A stretch of 60,000 bases of DNA. Source: Owenia fusiformis (lineage: Eukaryota > Annelida > Polychaeta > Sabellida > Oweniidae). The notes beneath the pieces were generated by a model. That model ran no database searches, was not told the origin of the DNA, and saw only the letters and a program-made list of their open reading frames with translations. Position 1 is the stretch's first letter; every line of letters starts with the position of its first letter. A program made the translations under genes and the position numbers. Where the stretch lies: positions 25,223,564-25,283,563 of the forward strand of contig CAIIXF020000007.1 of NCBI GenBank assembly GCA_903813345.2, in the 5' to 3' direction. Below are positions 11,216 through 25,100 of this stretch, piece by piece.

Positions 11216-14200
11216 GTGAGCTTTAGCTTATCTCTGTCTATAAAATACTATTTCATAAGAAAATTGATCTATGATAAATATATTTGGGTTGTGTATGCAG
11301 GCCTGTCAACTGTCCCGCAATTTGCGTATTTGTCACGCATTTGCTGAAGAATTTGAAGTCACGCCAGTTATTTCTGCGTGACAGAAAATGTCACGCAAAT
11401 ACGCATTTTACCTGGTAATTGTCAAGCAAAAATTTTCTGTAGAAAAATTTCTAAAAAAGATCGTCTACACAGCAAAAATACGAACGGCGGAAAAAAAATG
11501 TACGCATTTCGTTCGGACATTTCACGCAAATTACGTATATGTCACGCATTCCGTTTGAAATTTTCCGTACCTAACCCCCCCCCCCCCCGAAAAATTTGAG
11601 GTGTTCAAAATTTGGCAAGATGTAATGAAATTTAAACCAAGGTGTTCAAAATTTGGATCAAGGTGTTCAGATTTGGACCAAGGTGTCCACATTTTGAGGG
11701 GAGGTGTTCAACATTTCCAAGTCACTCATGTTAGGTGTTCCAAAGTTGACAGGCCTGTGTATGTATTATAATGCTTGTCAGCCAAATATTGTCATGCATC
11801 GCATTGAATTGTTGTTTCGCAGCGCGAAAAAGTTTTGTAACTTTGTGTAAAAAACGGAGACCCTATCTGTTGCAAGACTAACACCTGGCGTAACCGTCAC
11901 CATGTTATTCAGTGTTTTTAAGTAGCGCAAAGATCCTGCCATGACCATGGTAATGTTATCGTGAAAGCCTGGTATAACAGCGACAATGCTGTATTATATT
12001 GCAATGCCTGCCATGACCGTGACAATGTAATATAGTTCTGCAAGGCTTGGCATGACCGTGACAATGTAATATAGTACTACAAGGCCTGGCATGACCATGA
12101 CAATGTTATATAGTTCTGTAAGACCTGGCATGACCGTGTAATATAGTATTGTAAGTTCAGGTATGAAAGTGGTAATGTAGAAATTTACGATTAGGACTGC
12201 TATAACCGTGACAATGTGTATTGCAAAGCCTGGCATGACCGTGGCAATGTAATATAGTACTGCAAGGCCTGGCACGGCCGTGACAATGTAATATAGTATT
12301 GCAAGGCTTGGTATGACCGCCGTGGCAATGTGATATAGTATTCCAAGTTCGGGTATGAGAGTGCTAATGTAGAAGTTTATGATTGCTATAAGTGACCGTG
12401 ACAATATGTATTTCAAAACCTGGCATGACCGTGACAATGTATTATGGGATCGCAAAGCCTGGTATGACCGTGACAATGTAATATAGTATTGCAAGGCCAG
12501 GTATGAGGGTGGTAATGTAGAAATTTAGACTTAATCCTACTATGACTGTTATAATGTATTGCAATGACTAGTAAATATGTATGACATTAATGCCAGGAAT
12601 ATCCTTAACAATTTAAGTGATCGTCATAACAATTAAACAATTTAATACTATGATCATGGTGTTTAACTACCTTAATCATGTCAAAATTAATTTTACTACT
12701 ATACATTAATATTCACATTCGCTTATAAACCACAATAAAGGCTACGGTCGCGCCAGGCTTACACGATAACACTTCCAGGGTCTTGACAGGCCTTGCAATA
12801 TAGTACAGCATCATCACGGTTATACCAGCCTGTCACGGTTAAACCAGGCTTACACGATAACACTACCACGGTCATGGCATGATCCTTGCGCTACTTAAAA
12901 ACACTGATTAACATGGCGATGGTTGTGGCAGGCGTAAGTCTTGCAATAGATGTGAAAAAACGTTGGCAAGGTGGGTAGAGTCTACCTAACATTTCTAGCA
13001 GGGTTAGTAATTAGATTTGTAAGAAGCCCCCCCCCCACAAAGTGCTTTTGTTCTATGGATCGGAGTTGAACCAGTTATGTTACCAAAAGTCCGCCATTAT
13101 TACCATGGCAAATCATCAAGGCAATGATCTATACATCACTGTGTTGATTATATTTTGATTTGTGACTCATGAACATGTTAACCTAACTAACAGAAAACAA
13201 GCAGTTACATATTTCATAAAAAGTGGATCAGTTTTGTCAAAATAGCTTCATGGCCTTCGTCATTTTTACTGGATTACACTACCCTCCATAATTTTGGCGA
13301 CCTCAGCTCCCCCATTGAACTATGTGTTAAAGCCTCTTTACCTTTCAATTTTTATTTACTAGCCTGCGATGAAAATACTCATACTATATTGATGGAAACA
13401 TAATTTGACTTTATTTCCAATACCTCCAAATTTTCTCAATTTTTTCTTCAATTGCAATAGGTCGAAAATTGATATAAACCCTTACCATAAAACCTCCAAA
13501 TAAGATTGTGAAACAAATTTACATTTTTGTTTGCCTTATACATGTTAAAATATACTTGTTTGCCCATATTTGCAGGAATTTGATGGACTTGTTGTAAGAT
13601 CAGGTACCAAGGTGTCAGCTGACATCATCAATGCAGGCTCGAGGCTTCAGATTATTGGACGTGCCGGGACTGGTGTTGACAACATTGACTGTGAGGCTGC
13701 TACAAGGAAAGGCGTCATTGTTATGAAGTAAGCACTGAAGTAAATCACTGAATTTTTGTTGTAGAACCTTTTTCTTTTTCATATTATTTTTTCATAGAAA
13801 ATAATTCAGTTTCAAAATATGGCAGGAGCCTGGAGTCGGTGGTCAGATTTCTATCATAAAACTTATTTGAGTTTCCAGATTCTGTAAAAAAATATAATAA
13901 GTGAAAATAAATATGTGAAGCAATCTTCAATTTAAATGATAATTATTGTAGTTTGAATCAAAACAGATTAGATTTCAGGTTTTAACCATTGGTATATAAA
14001 AATATGAGTTTTCATTTATAACCTTGGATATCAAACTGAAAGCTCTCATTGTAGTGTATTTGAACTCTAAATGGCCATGCTCCCTTATGGCTGTAACTAC
14101 ATATGTAACATTTTGGAACATTTTATATATTTCTCTTAAATAGATTTGAATTCTAATTTAATTTATATTTTCCAGTACACCAGGGGGAAACACAATGAGT

Positions 14201-17200
14201 GCTGCAGAACATACCTGTGCAATGATGTGTGCGATGACAAGGTAGGATATTAGAGGGGGAATAGCAGGGAGGAGCATGGGTTTCATTAACACCAGGGGGA
14301 AACACAATGAGTGCTGCAGAACATACCTGCGCAATGATGTGTGCGATGACAAGGTAGGATATTAGAGGGGGAAATAGTACGGAGGAGCAGGGGTTTCATT
14401 AACACCAGGGGGAAACATAATGAGTGCTGCAGAACATACCTGTGCAATGATGTGTGCGATGACAAGGTAGGATATTAGAGGGGAAAATAGCACGGAGGAG
14501 CAGGGGTTTCATTAACACCAGGGGGAAACACAATGAGTGCTGCAGAACATACCTGCGCAATGATGTGTGCGATGACAAGGTAGGATATTAGAGGGGGAAA
14601 TAGTACGGAGGAGCAGGGGTTTCATTAACACCAGGGGGAAACACAATGAGTGCTGCAGAACATACCTGTGCAATGATGTGTGCGATGACAAGGTAGGATA
14701 TTAGAGGGGAAATAGCATGGAAGAGCAGGGGTTTCATTAACACCAGGGGGAAACACAATGAGTGCTGCAGAACATACCTGCGCAATGATGTGTGCGATGA
14801 CAAGGTAGGATATTAGAGGGGGAAATAGCAGGGAGGAGCATGGGTTTCATTAACACCAGGGGGAAACACAATGAGTGCTGCAGAACATACCTGTGCAATG
14901 ATGTGTGCGATGACAAGGTAGGATATTAGAGGGGGAAATAGTACGGAGGAGCAGGGGTTTCATTAACACCAGGGGGAAACATAATGAGTGCTGCAGAACA
15001 TACCTGTGCAATGATGTGTGCGATGACAAGGTAGGATATTAGAGGGGGAAATAGCACGGAGGAGCAGGGGTTTCATTAACACCAGGGGGAAACACAATGA
15101 GTGCTGCAGAACATACCCGCGCAATGATGTGTGCGATGACAAGGTAGGATATTAGAGGGGGAAATAGCACGGAGGAGCAGGGGTTTCATTAACACCAGGG
15201 GGAAACACAATGAGTGCTGCAGAACATACCTGTGCAATGATGTGTGCGATGACAAGGTAGGATATTAGAGGGGGGAATAGCAGGGGTTGCATAAACACCA
15301 GGGGGAAACACAATGAGTGCTGCTGAACATACCTGTGCAATGATGTGTGCGATGACAAGGTAGGATATTAGAGGGGGAAATAGCAGGGAGGAGCAGGGAT
15401 TTCATTAACACCAGGGGGAAACACAATGAGTGCTGCAGAACATACCTGTGCAATGATGTGTGCGATGACAAGGTAGGATATTAGAGGGGGAAATAGCAGG
15501 GAGGAGCAGGGATTTCATTAACACCAGGGGGAAACACAATGAGTGCTGCAGAACATACCTGTGCAATGATGTGTGCGATGACAAGGTAGGATATTAGAGG
15601 GGGAAATAGCAGGGAGGAGCAGGGGTTTCACTAACACCAGGGGGAAACACAATGAGTGCTGCAGAACACACCTGTGCAATGATGTGTGCGATGACAAGGT
15701 AGGATATTAGAGGGGGAAATAGCAGGGAGGAGCAGGGGTTTCATTAACACCAGGGGGAAACACAATGAGTGCTGCTGAACATACCTGTGCAATGATGTGT
15801 GCGATGACAAGGTAGGATATTAGAGGGGGAAATAGCAGGGAGGAGCAGGGATTTCATTAGCAACAGGCAATTTTCACTCCTTGTTTTCACAAAATCGCTG
15901 GTTGCTTAAAGGGGCTTTTCAACTTTTTCATGTTAAATTTATGATTTCCATTAATTTTGCCTGTTGTTTTCCTTTATTTAGCCTGTTGTGAAAATTTCTA
16001 GTGAAACCCCTGGAGGAGGTTAAATTACTCGTGTGTCTTCAAGAGGTTCTGACATATTGCTGAAAACCTTATATTGGGACACTTGTTTAAAGTGTCAACC
16101 ATTTATGTGAAGTATTTTTGTGTCTCATTAAGAATGAATTAAATATAAACATACAGTGACTCTGATTTGGTATCAGTATTTCATGACAAGTGGTTGCTCT
16201 TTTGTAATTGTAACCGGGTTGTTCATGCCCTATCTATTTTTGCATGTATGACGAATTTATGAAAATGATCACATGAAAGATATCGCCTATAACAATAAAG
16301 ATCAATTATTATGCAAATTTACATTCATTTTATATGTTTCAAAATTGTAAATGGCAATACACTCTGCTTTCATTCTAAATATAAGTCGATTTTTGAGACT
16401 TCTATGCTCAACAAAGTTTCTCACTTGATATTCTTTGCAATTCCTATTTCAGGCATATTCCCCAGGGTACAGAGTCTATGAGAGCTGGGCGCTGGGACCG
16501 CAAGAAGTACATGGGCTCAGAGTTGTATGGCAAGACACTGGCCATAATTGGTCTCGGACGTATCGGTCGAGAGGTCGCAAGTCGAATGCAGTCATTTGGC
16601 ATGACTGTAAGTACAACATACTGGGGAACAGATATGGGATGACTCAAATATCAATGTTTTATATTATGAACCTGGAAAGCTTAAAAGTTTTTGATTTATG
16701 AAAAAACATTGATTGTGTGATACTGCAACTTTTCACTGCAATTTTTCCACTTTTAAAGAATTTGAACATTTTTTTACTTCACAGACATTAAGCAAATAAA
16801 TATGATGACAGTTTATTTGGTTACAAAATACGGTGATACATTTATATCTGAACACCTCTCTGATCTGATGTGGATGTGAACACTTTTCCTGGATATCTGT
16901 TATCTTCCATTGATGTACACTTCTATAAAACATTGAAATATGAACACTTGACCAGTCCCAAAGGTGTTCGGAGTGGACAGGTTTAACTGTAGTTAATTCA
17001 AATGTGAAAAGAATTAAAAACTAACATTTCTGGTGATTAGCGATTACAATAAACATGAATTATTTCAGACTATAGGTTACGATCCTCTGGTCTCTGCTGA
17101 GGAGAGTGCTGAGTTCAAGATAGAATGGATGGAGTTGGAGAAGATCTGGCCTCTCGCAGATTACGTCACGGTGCATGTGCCTCTCATTCCTCCTACCAAG

Positions 17201-20200
17201 AGTAAGAATTATGATGGTCATCTGAATTTTGAAATTAAGTGAAAAAGAATAGAATTGACAATAAATCAAGTAAATATTTGTTTACTTGACACTTTGAACT
17301 GAATAGATATACTTGTACCAGGAAATACTGACGTTTTATTCAAATTAGAGAAAAGTAAAGTGAAATAATCTGGTCGGATTTAGATTCTGTACTGTTGTAA
17401 AACTGATGGGATGAAAACATCAGAACATGCAATCAAAGTAATCCTCCTTAATTGGAACACCTGTGGAACCTTAATTCTTACAGATGTTCATTTTACATTC
17501 AGTTTATTTCAACGAAAATTAAAAAAGTGTTCCACTGACGAAAGTGCTCATCTTACAGAGGTATTCTTCTTTAGAAATTTTACTGTGTTCTGTTTTCAGA
17601 TCTCATCAGTGAGAAAGTGTTCAACATTGCTAAAAAGGGTGTTCGTATCATTAATGTTGCTCGAGGTGGTATTGTTGATGAAAGTGCCTTACTTGAAGCC
17701 CTTAATAATGGCCAGTGTGGTGGAGCAGCGCTCGATGTATTCCTTGAGGTATTTATAAATACTCGTATTCTTTATTTTTTATTTAATCACCATTTTATAC
17801 AGGGTGGGCCAAAAGAATGTTACCCATTCTGATAAGGGTAACATTTGTTCATTTAATCATTTTATCCTTATAAGCATAAACTACTTGTCCTTTTGCCAAT
17901 TTTACACCTCTTCTCTAATCAAATCTTACCAAGACACGTTTGGTATTTTCCCTCTTCCCTGCCCAAATATCATATAAACAATTATTTTTTATATTACTTG
18001 TACAGTTACATATATAATATACTAATTTTATAATTGTGTACATTGCGATTCTAACATTAATGCTATACTTAATTTTATGAACATTGAGAAAACATAATAC
18101 CACCTTAGCATTGACTGGATTTTCTTAAAAACTTCTTTTCTATTGATCCTAGTTTTTTTGTCATCCTCTCTCAACTAATGATATGCAGATCTGTTAAAAG
18201 GGAGTTTGTCAATGATCCAAAAATGCATACGAAAAAATATTCACAACAAGATATTTATTTTTTCAAATGATAAATTATTTTTGTGGATTCATATTTTGAT
18301 TACAGCCTTACATAACAATTTCATTCTAAACTGGTATATATAGTTGCGATTTAGTGTACCCAGTGGTTATCATTTTAGTATAGGCTTCTTTGAAGTTTTC
18401 CTCCCACGCTGTGATGTTCTCTGCAAATAGTTCCACATACTTGATAGTCTCAGGCTGATCTTGGCAGTTTTTAATGAAAGGGCATGCTGAAGTCCCATTT
18501 TTCTTAATTGGACTCAAAACTTTACGGAGGCATAAATCAGCATGTAGCATCATTGTCCCACTGTTAAATCCTGAAAATATCCAATAATACTTACAGTTAA
18601 CCCTTATAAATGAGTTCTGATTAGAAAGAAAAGTTTAACTGAAATGATGACTCACAGAGGTTTTAGTGTTCATTTAAAATTTTAGAAATGCCGTGGAAAC
18701 ATAAGACTGAGATGTTTTTTTCTTGTTTTCAAAAAGTTAGATTTCAAATTTTTACCGGAGAAGCTTCCGTTCCATTGTAATTTCACATCACCCTTGGTGT
18801 TCTTCATCTCCTGTTGTGTCCAGTCCAACTTCAGAATATCCTTGTAATATAAAGTATCAATTCTGTTAACAGTATTGTCCCATGCCCCATCGTACCCTGA
18901 AGCATTAAGATGTGTCCTGCCCAAAGAATGGGCCCCTAGTAATGCCACTGCTAATTCTGGTCTCGATCTTGGAAGATCTAAAATAAAAAGAATATAGGTT
19001 TTACTACGACATGTATTTATTATTGATCAGAAATAAAAATATGATGTTATATGTTCTGGCAGAAGTTCTCCTAGTGGATTTAAAAGTCCAACAAGGTCAG
19101 CTGGTACACTTCAGGCCATTCCATTTGACAATATGTTTTCTGTCATTTGTTTTTGTTGGCTATCAGAATGGTTGGCTTTTGAAATCTCTCATCCGTATTT
19201 AATTATGAATTCTAGTTTTGCCCTTTTGGGAAGAATATTTCAACTCACCAAATGTTGTTTCAAAGAAGCCCAAAACATCATCTATGTCAGCATGACCACC
19301 ATTATTTGGGAATTTCCTCTTTTCACCATCATATTTGGGAGATGCTGCACAGTCTTTTCGTCCTGTAAATAATAAATCATATCCCTGTTTATTCCATAAT
19401 ACTACTGTTTTCCCTGGGAAATAAAATCATATTATCCCTCTTTAAATCATATATACTCGAAAAATCATATTGTCCCTGTAAAAAAAATCATATATACTCG
19501 AAAAATCATATTGTCCCTATTTTTTCAAAAAAATCATTTTTTCCAATTTTTTTCATTTTTTTCCAAAAATTTGATTTTTCCAATTTTTTCCAATTTTCAA
19601 AAAAAGATTTTCATTTATTTAAAAAGTTTAAAATTTGAATCATTTTTTTCAAAATTTTTCATTATTTCCCAAAATTTTCAATTTTTCAATTTAATTTCAT
19701 ATTTCTTTTTCCTTGAATTCTCAAAAATTAACTTATGGAATAAAAAGGTTATTTCATGCTTGATTTTCAATATGAATTTTATTCCACGGGAAATATGACA
19801 CTGACCTCGGTAAACATTATATTGACACTCACTCGCTACGCTCGTTCGGTCAATATCATATTTCGCTCGGTCAATATCATATTACCCTTGAATAAAATTC
19901 ATATTGAAAATCAAGCATGAAATAACCTATATTTATTGATTACTAATATTACATGATTTGCTCAAATCTAATTAAATGTAAAGTGTGGCAAAACTAACCT
20001 GCCGTGAACTGTATATCAGGATGTATACACAAAGGGCAATCCTTTCCACTGACCGCAAGCGCTGTTATTCCTGCAAGTTGCCAGAAATCGGCTCGACTTA
20101 GTTTTCTTGAGAATTGTGCATATACATCGTCTAAGTTCTTTATATAATCCTCTAGACCAGCATTGTCTCCATTTTCTAGGTCAATGCATCTGGAGCATTA

Positions 20201-21305
20201 AAATGCAAAATTACAATTATGCTTTGATTTTAGATGGTATAATTTCAACTCTTGTATATACATGTATATTAATGGCTAATGAATGATAACTTACGGACTT
20301 CAGATATTAAGATTATCTTCTGGAAAGAAAACTACTCCAATAGCTGATATTCTAGGCCTGATTTCTGGATATTTCTTATCATTTTTTTTTTAACAACATG
20401 ATTTATTTTACAAATTGGTTTCCTTTTGGTGCAACATTTTGCACTTTGTGCTCTTGTTTAACATCAACCATGTAATAGCCTGTGTGTAATTGCTCTACTT
20501 TGTTTAATTAGATGAAAAAAATAATTCAATGCATTAATAGCCTATATAAACAACAAGCTGGATATAAACTTGTAAGAAAATATGCAAGGTAGTCATGCCT
20601 GTTTCCCACATTTTCTCTCTAAAATTTGAATGAACTTCCTGATTTTCTTGCATTTCTGTACAATTTAGAGTGTTGACTACATGCCTGTTTACCTTATTCC
20701 TTGCTAATACCACTCGTCTCTACTCTATTTTGTATGTTAAAACATCATCACCATGATATCTTTTTAAGATTGTATTGGATAATTTCACTGATTTAGTGAT
20801 TAAAACATTTTGTCAAGACTACATTTTCCATATATCATGCAATGTGGGGAATTGTTGCAAACTTCTCACATTCAGATTAAAATCATCAGTTTTCAATATA
20901 ATATCTATTGCCTATTGGTCATCATGATAAACCATGACATTTCATTTCTTCTCATCCCTGAAAGGTGAAACAGAAGATGCTATGAGCAGGGGTTTCATTA
21001 GCAGCAGGCAATAGGCGATTTTTACCAGTTGTTTTCACAAAATCGCCTGTTGTTTTTAGGGACCTTTCCATGTTAAATTTATGATTTCCATTAATTTTGC
21101 CTGTTGCTTTCATTTATTTAGCCTGTTGTGATAAATTCTAGTGAAACCTCTGTATGAGTATCAGAATGCCTATTGGTGTTCAAATAAGAAGAATGATCTA
21201 GAGAATTCATCTTTTTAACAATTGCCACATATTTTTAGCTCACATGGTGAGCTTTTGCAATCGCTCACTTGTCTGTCCGTCCGTCCGTCCGTCCGTCCGT
21301 CCGTC

Positions 21306-21337
<32 letters not shown>

Positions 21338-22152
21338 CGTCAACAATAGTGGCACGTTTTAAAACCTTTGTTGATAGGATTCCTGTTTTAAGTTATTTCT
21401 GTTCAACATCAATACAGAAAACTCCCCTATTACTCCTGGTTCAAAAGCTCGTCTATTTTCAAAATGGCCGCCATTTTTGTCTCGCGAAATTCACTTTTGA
21501 CTGGCACGTTTTAAAACCTCTGTCGATAGGATTCCTGTTTTAAGTTATTTCTGTTCAACATCAATACAGAAAACTCCCCTATGACTCCTGGTTCAAAAGC
21601 TCGCCTATTTTCAAAATGGCCGCCATTTTTGTCTCGCGAAATTCATTTTTGACCCATTTCCTAGCTTTACAAATAATTTCAGGTGTCCTACATTGTAAAA
21701 ATCTGTGTCAATGTAAAGAGTAGATATATGAAATAATTTTGTTACAAAAAATCAGCGAAAAATTAAATCTATTTTTTTATTTTCAGCCATTTTAGTTAAC
21801 ATTGATTTGTCTATCTGACTTGTGAAATCCACTTTTCTGTCAACAACAGTGGCACGTTTTAAAACCTCTGTCGATAGGATTCCTGTTTTAAGTTATTTCT
21901 GTTCAACATCAATACAGAAAACTCCCCTATGACTCCTGGCTCAAAAGCTCGCCTATTTTCAAAATGGCCGCCATTTTTGTCTCGCGAAATTCACTTTTGA
22001 CCTATTTCCTAGCTTTACAAATAATTTCAAGTGTCCTACATTGTAAAAATCCATGTCAATGTAAAGAGTAGATGTATGAAATAATTTTGTTACGAAAAAT
22101 CAGCGAAAAATTAAATCTATTTTTTTATTTTCAGCCATTTTAGTTAACATCC

Positions 22153-22187
<35 letters not shown>

Positions 22188-25100
22188 AACAATAGTGGCA
22201 CGTTTTAAAACCTCTGTCGATAGGATTCCTGTTTTAAGTTATTTCTGTTCAACATCAATACAGAAAACTCCCCTATGACTCCTGTTTCAAAAGCTCTCCT
22301 ATTTTCAAAATGGCCGCCATTTTTGTCTCGCGAAATTCACTTTTGACCCATTTCCTACCTTTACAAATAATTTCAGGTGTCCTACATTGTAAAAATCTGT
22401 GTCAATGTAAAGAGTAGATATATGAAATAATTTTGTTACAAAAAATCAGCGAAAAATTATATCTATTATTTTATTTTCAGCCATTTTAGTTAACATTGAT
22501 TTGTCCATCTGACTTGTGAAATCCATTTTCTGTCAAAAACAGTGGCACGTTTTAAAACCTCTGTCGATAGGATTCCCGTTTTAAGTTATTTCTATTCAAC
22601 ATCAATACAGAAAACTCCCCTATGACTCCTGGCTCAAAAGCTCGCCTATTTTCAAAATGGCCGCCATTTTTGTCTCGCGAAATTTACTTTTGACCTATTT
22701 CCTAGCTTTACAAATAATTTCAAGTGTCCTACATTGTAAAAATCCATGTCAATGTAAAGAGTAGATGTATGAAATAATTTTGTCACGAAAAATCAGCAAA
22801 AAATTATATCCATTTTTTTTTATTTTCAGCCATTTTAGTTAACATTGATTTGTCCATCTGTCTCGCAAAATACACTTTTGGACCATTTGCCTTAAACCCT
22901 CTGTCGATAGGATTCCTGTTTTAAGTTAATTTTGTTCAACATCAATACAAAAAACTCTCCTATGACTCTTGGTTCAAAAGCTCGCCTATTTTCAAAATGG
23001 TCACCATTCTTGTCTCGCGAAATTCACTTTTGGCCCATTTCCTAGCTTTACAAACAATTTCAGCTGTCCTGCATTGTAAAAAGCCATGTCACTGTAAAGA
23101 GTCGTTGTATGAAATAATTTTGTTACAAAAAGTCGGCAAAATATTATATCAGTTTTTTTATTTTCAGCCATTTTAGTTAACATTGATTCGTCCATCTGTC
23201 TCTCTGTCAGTCCAAAAAAGTGGCAAGTTTTAAACCTCTGTCAACACTTTTTAATTCCTCTGTAGATATGATTCCCGATTTAAAATAATTTTGTTCAACA
23301 TCAATAAAGAAAAAAAAAACTGTGACTCCTGCTTCAAAATCTCGCCTAATTTCAAAATGGCCACCATTTTTGTCTCGGGAAATTCACTTTTGGCCCATTT
23401 CCTAGCTTTACAAATAAGTTCAGGTGTCCTGCATTGTAAAAAGCCATGTCTTTGTAAAGAGTAGTTGTATGAAATAATTTTGTCACAAAAAATTATACCC
23501 GTCTTTTCTATTTTCACTTTTGAGCAACACCATGTGAGCCCAGTACCCACGGTACTAATTATATTTTAAACCTTAAGACCAAATTACTCATTACCCTTGT
23601 CAAATCCTGAAATTGTTTTCTTTTCAAAATTTACATTGGTTTTATAAAATCTCCTTGGTCAAGCCTAAATCATTTTCTACCTCTCTCTCCCTTTTGACAA
23701 AATATGTACGGTATATATTTACATCTTTTGCTTCATTCTTGAAATAATGACTGAGTATTTATTATTTTACATTGGATTTCTATACAGGGGTTTCACGAGA
23801 ATTTCTCACAACAGGCTAAATAAATAAAACAACAGGTAAAATTAATGGAATAACTGTTGCTGACTTACCCATCACATCCGCCTACACAGTCATGGAATGC
23901 CAGGCGGACGAATCCAGCAATTCTTGGCATTTCGCCATGTTCATTCTTTGCTTTTATATGCTCAGTTATTGCTACCTGCATCTCACCAACATCTTCAGCT
24001 GTCAGTTTTTTGACATTTTCACCCTGTTTTAATTTTGATAATTCAGACCGAATTTCCCTCATCATGTTTGCTAGCTCCTCTTGTAGACTTTTCTTGAGAT
24101 CATCGACTGCATCTACACATATTCGTTTTTTAGCTGATACTTCTTTTGTGCAGGTCAATGCTAGGAGGATTATAGTCGTCATACATATATACAGCCTCAT
24201 AGTGATCTTACGATGAGTCTTGTCAAGTATTAATTTTGAGAGTGAATGTATGATCCAACAACTTGAATAATTTTGCTTTATGAGTATCGTCCTACTATTG
24301 ACCACAGTTCTACACATGTATGAATACATTATGCTTTAATTATATTTTATCGGACGTGGTTTAACACAAGGTTAGGAAGCAAATGTAGCGGTGACATGTA
24401 TTTGTAAGGGATCATGAAATCATGTCGAATAAATTATGAAATTTTATTTTATTGCAACTTTTAAACATAGGTGCTGTATTCTGATTGGTTAGGCTGGTAG
24501 TTTCAAATGAGATATTGCCATCACATTTTTTCTCATTCAGAATTTACACCCCATTACATCGCAAATGAACCAAATTGTCCGATATGTCAAATCCTGAGTA
24601 TCCATCTTCATTATATTGTAATAGTCTCCAACATTTTTGTTGGTCCGTGTCTGGTGGTCAATAATTTACCATTATGATTAATTCATATTATTTTTATCCC
24701 ATCAAACGAATTTCAGAGGGATATAGGGAACGCCTCCGTCCGTCCGTCCGGGCTATAACTTAAATACCGTTGGCTTGATTTTGTTCATATTTTGTACACA
24801 TATACCCAATTATAAATGGGGGTAGAAAATCAGCTCGAAAACCGATTTTTACAAATGGCGGCCATTTTAGTGCCGATTTTACAGTAATTTAAGTTCTGCA
24901 TATGAAACTGTAATAGCAATATGTTTTAAATGTAAAACAGTTATATAGGACATTGATTTAGCTAGAAATGCAATTATAGAAGAAATACATGGCAGCCATC
25001 TTGAAAAATGGCTGCCTTTGCATTTCATTTTACGATTTTTGCTGTAACTTGAAAAGTAGTGGAGCGATTTTGTTCATATTTGGTATGTGAATACTCATGA

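Noticed and set aside
11994-12494. 166-aa minus-strand open frame
   Set aside because: It is repeat translation within the foldback minisatellite, with no splice sites or family similarity.
14158-15471. Several minus-strand open frames with repeated [15 protein letters not shown]
   Set aside because: They are the antisense of the PHGDH exon 3 copies.
14289-15811. Mutually exclusive alternative exons of PHGDH
   Set aside because: The copies encode almost the same peptide and lack the polypyrimidine-CAG acceptor. The only AG available (ACACCAG) would shift the frame.
21244-21543. 99-aa open frame with [17 protein letters not shown]
   Set aside because: It is a translation of the TCCG/TCTG microsatellite and its dispersed repeat.
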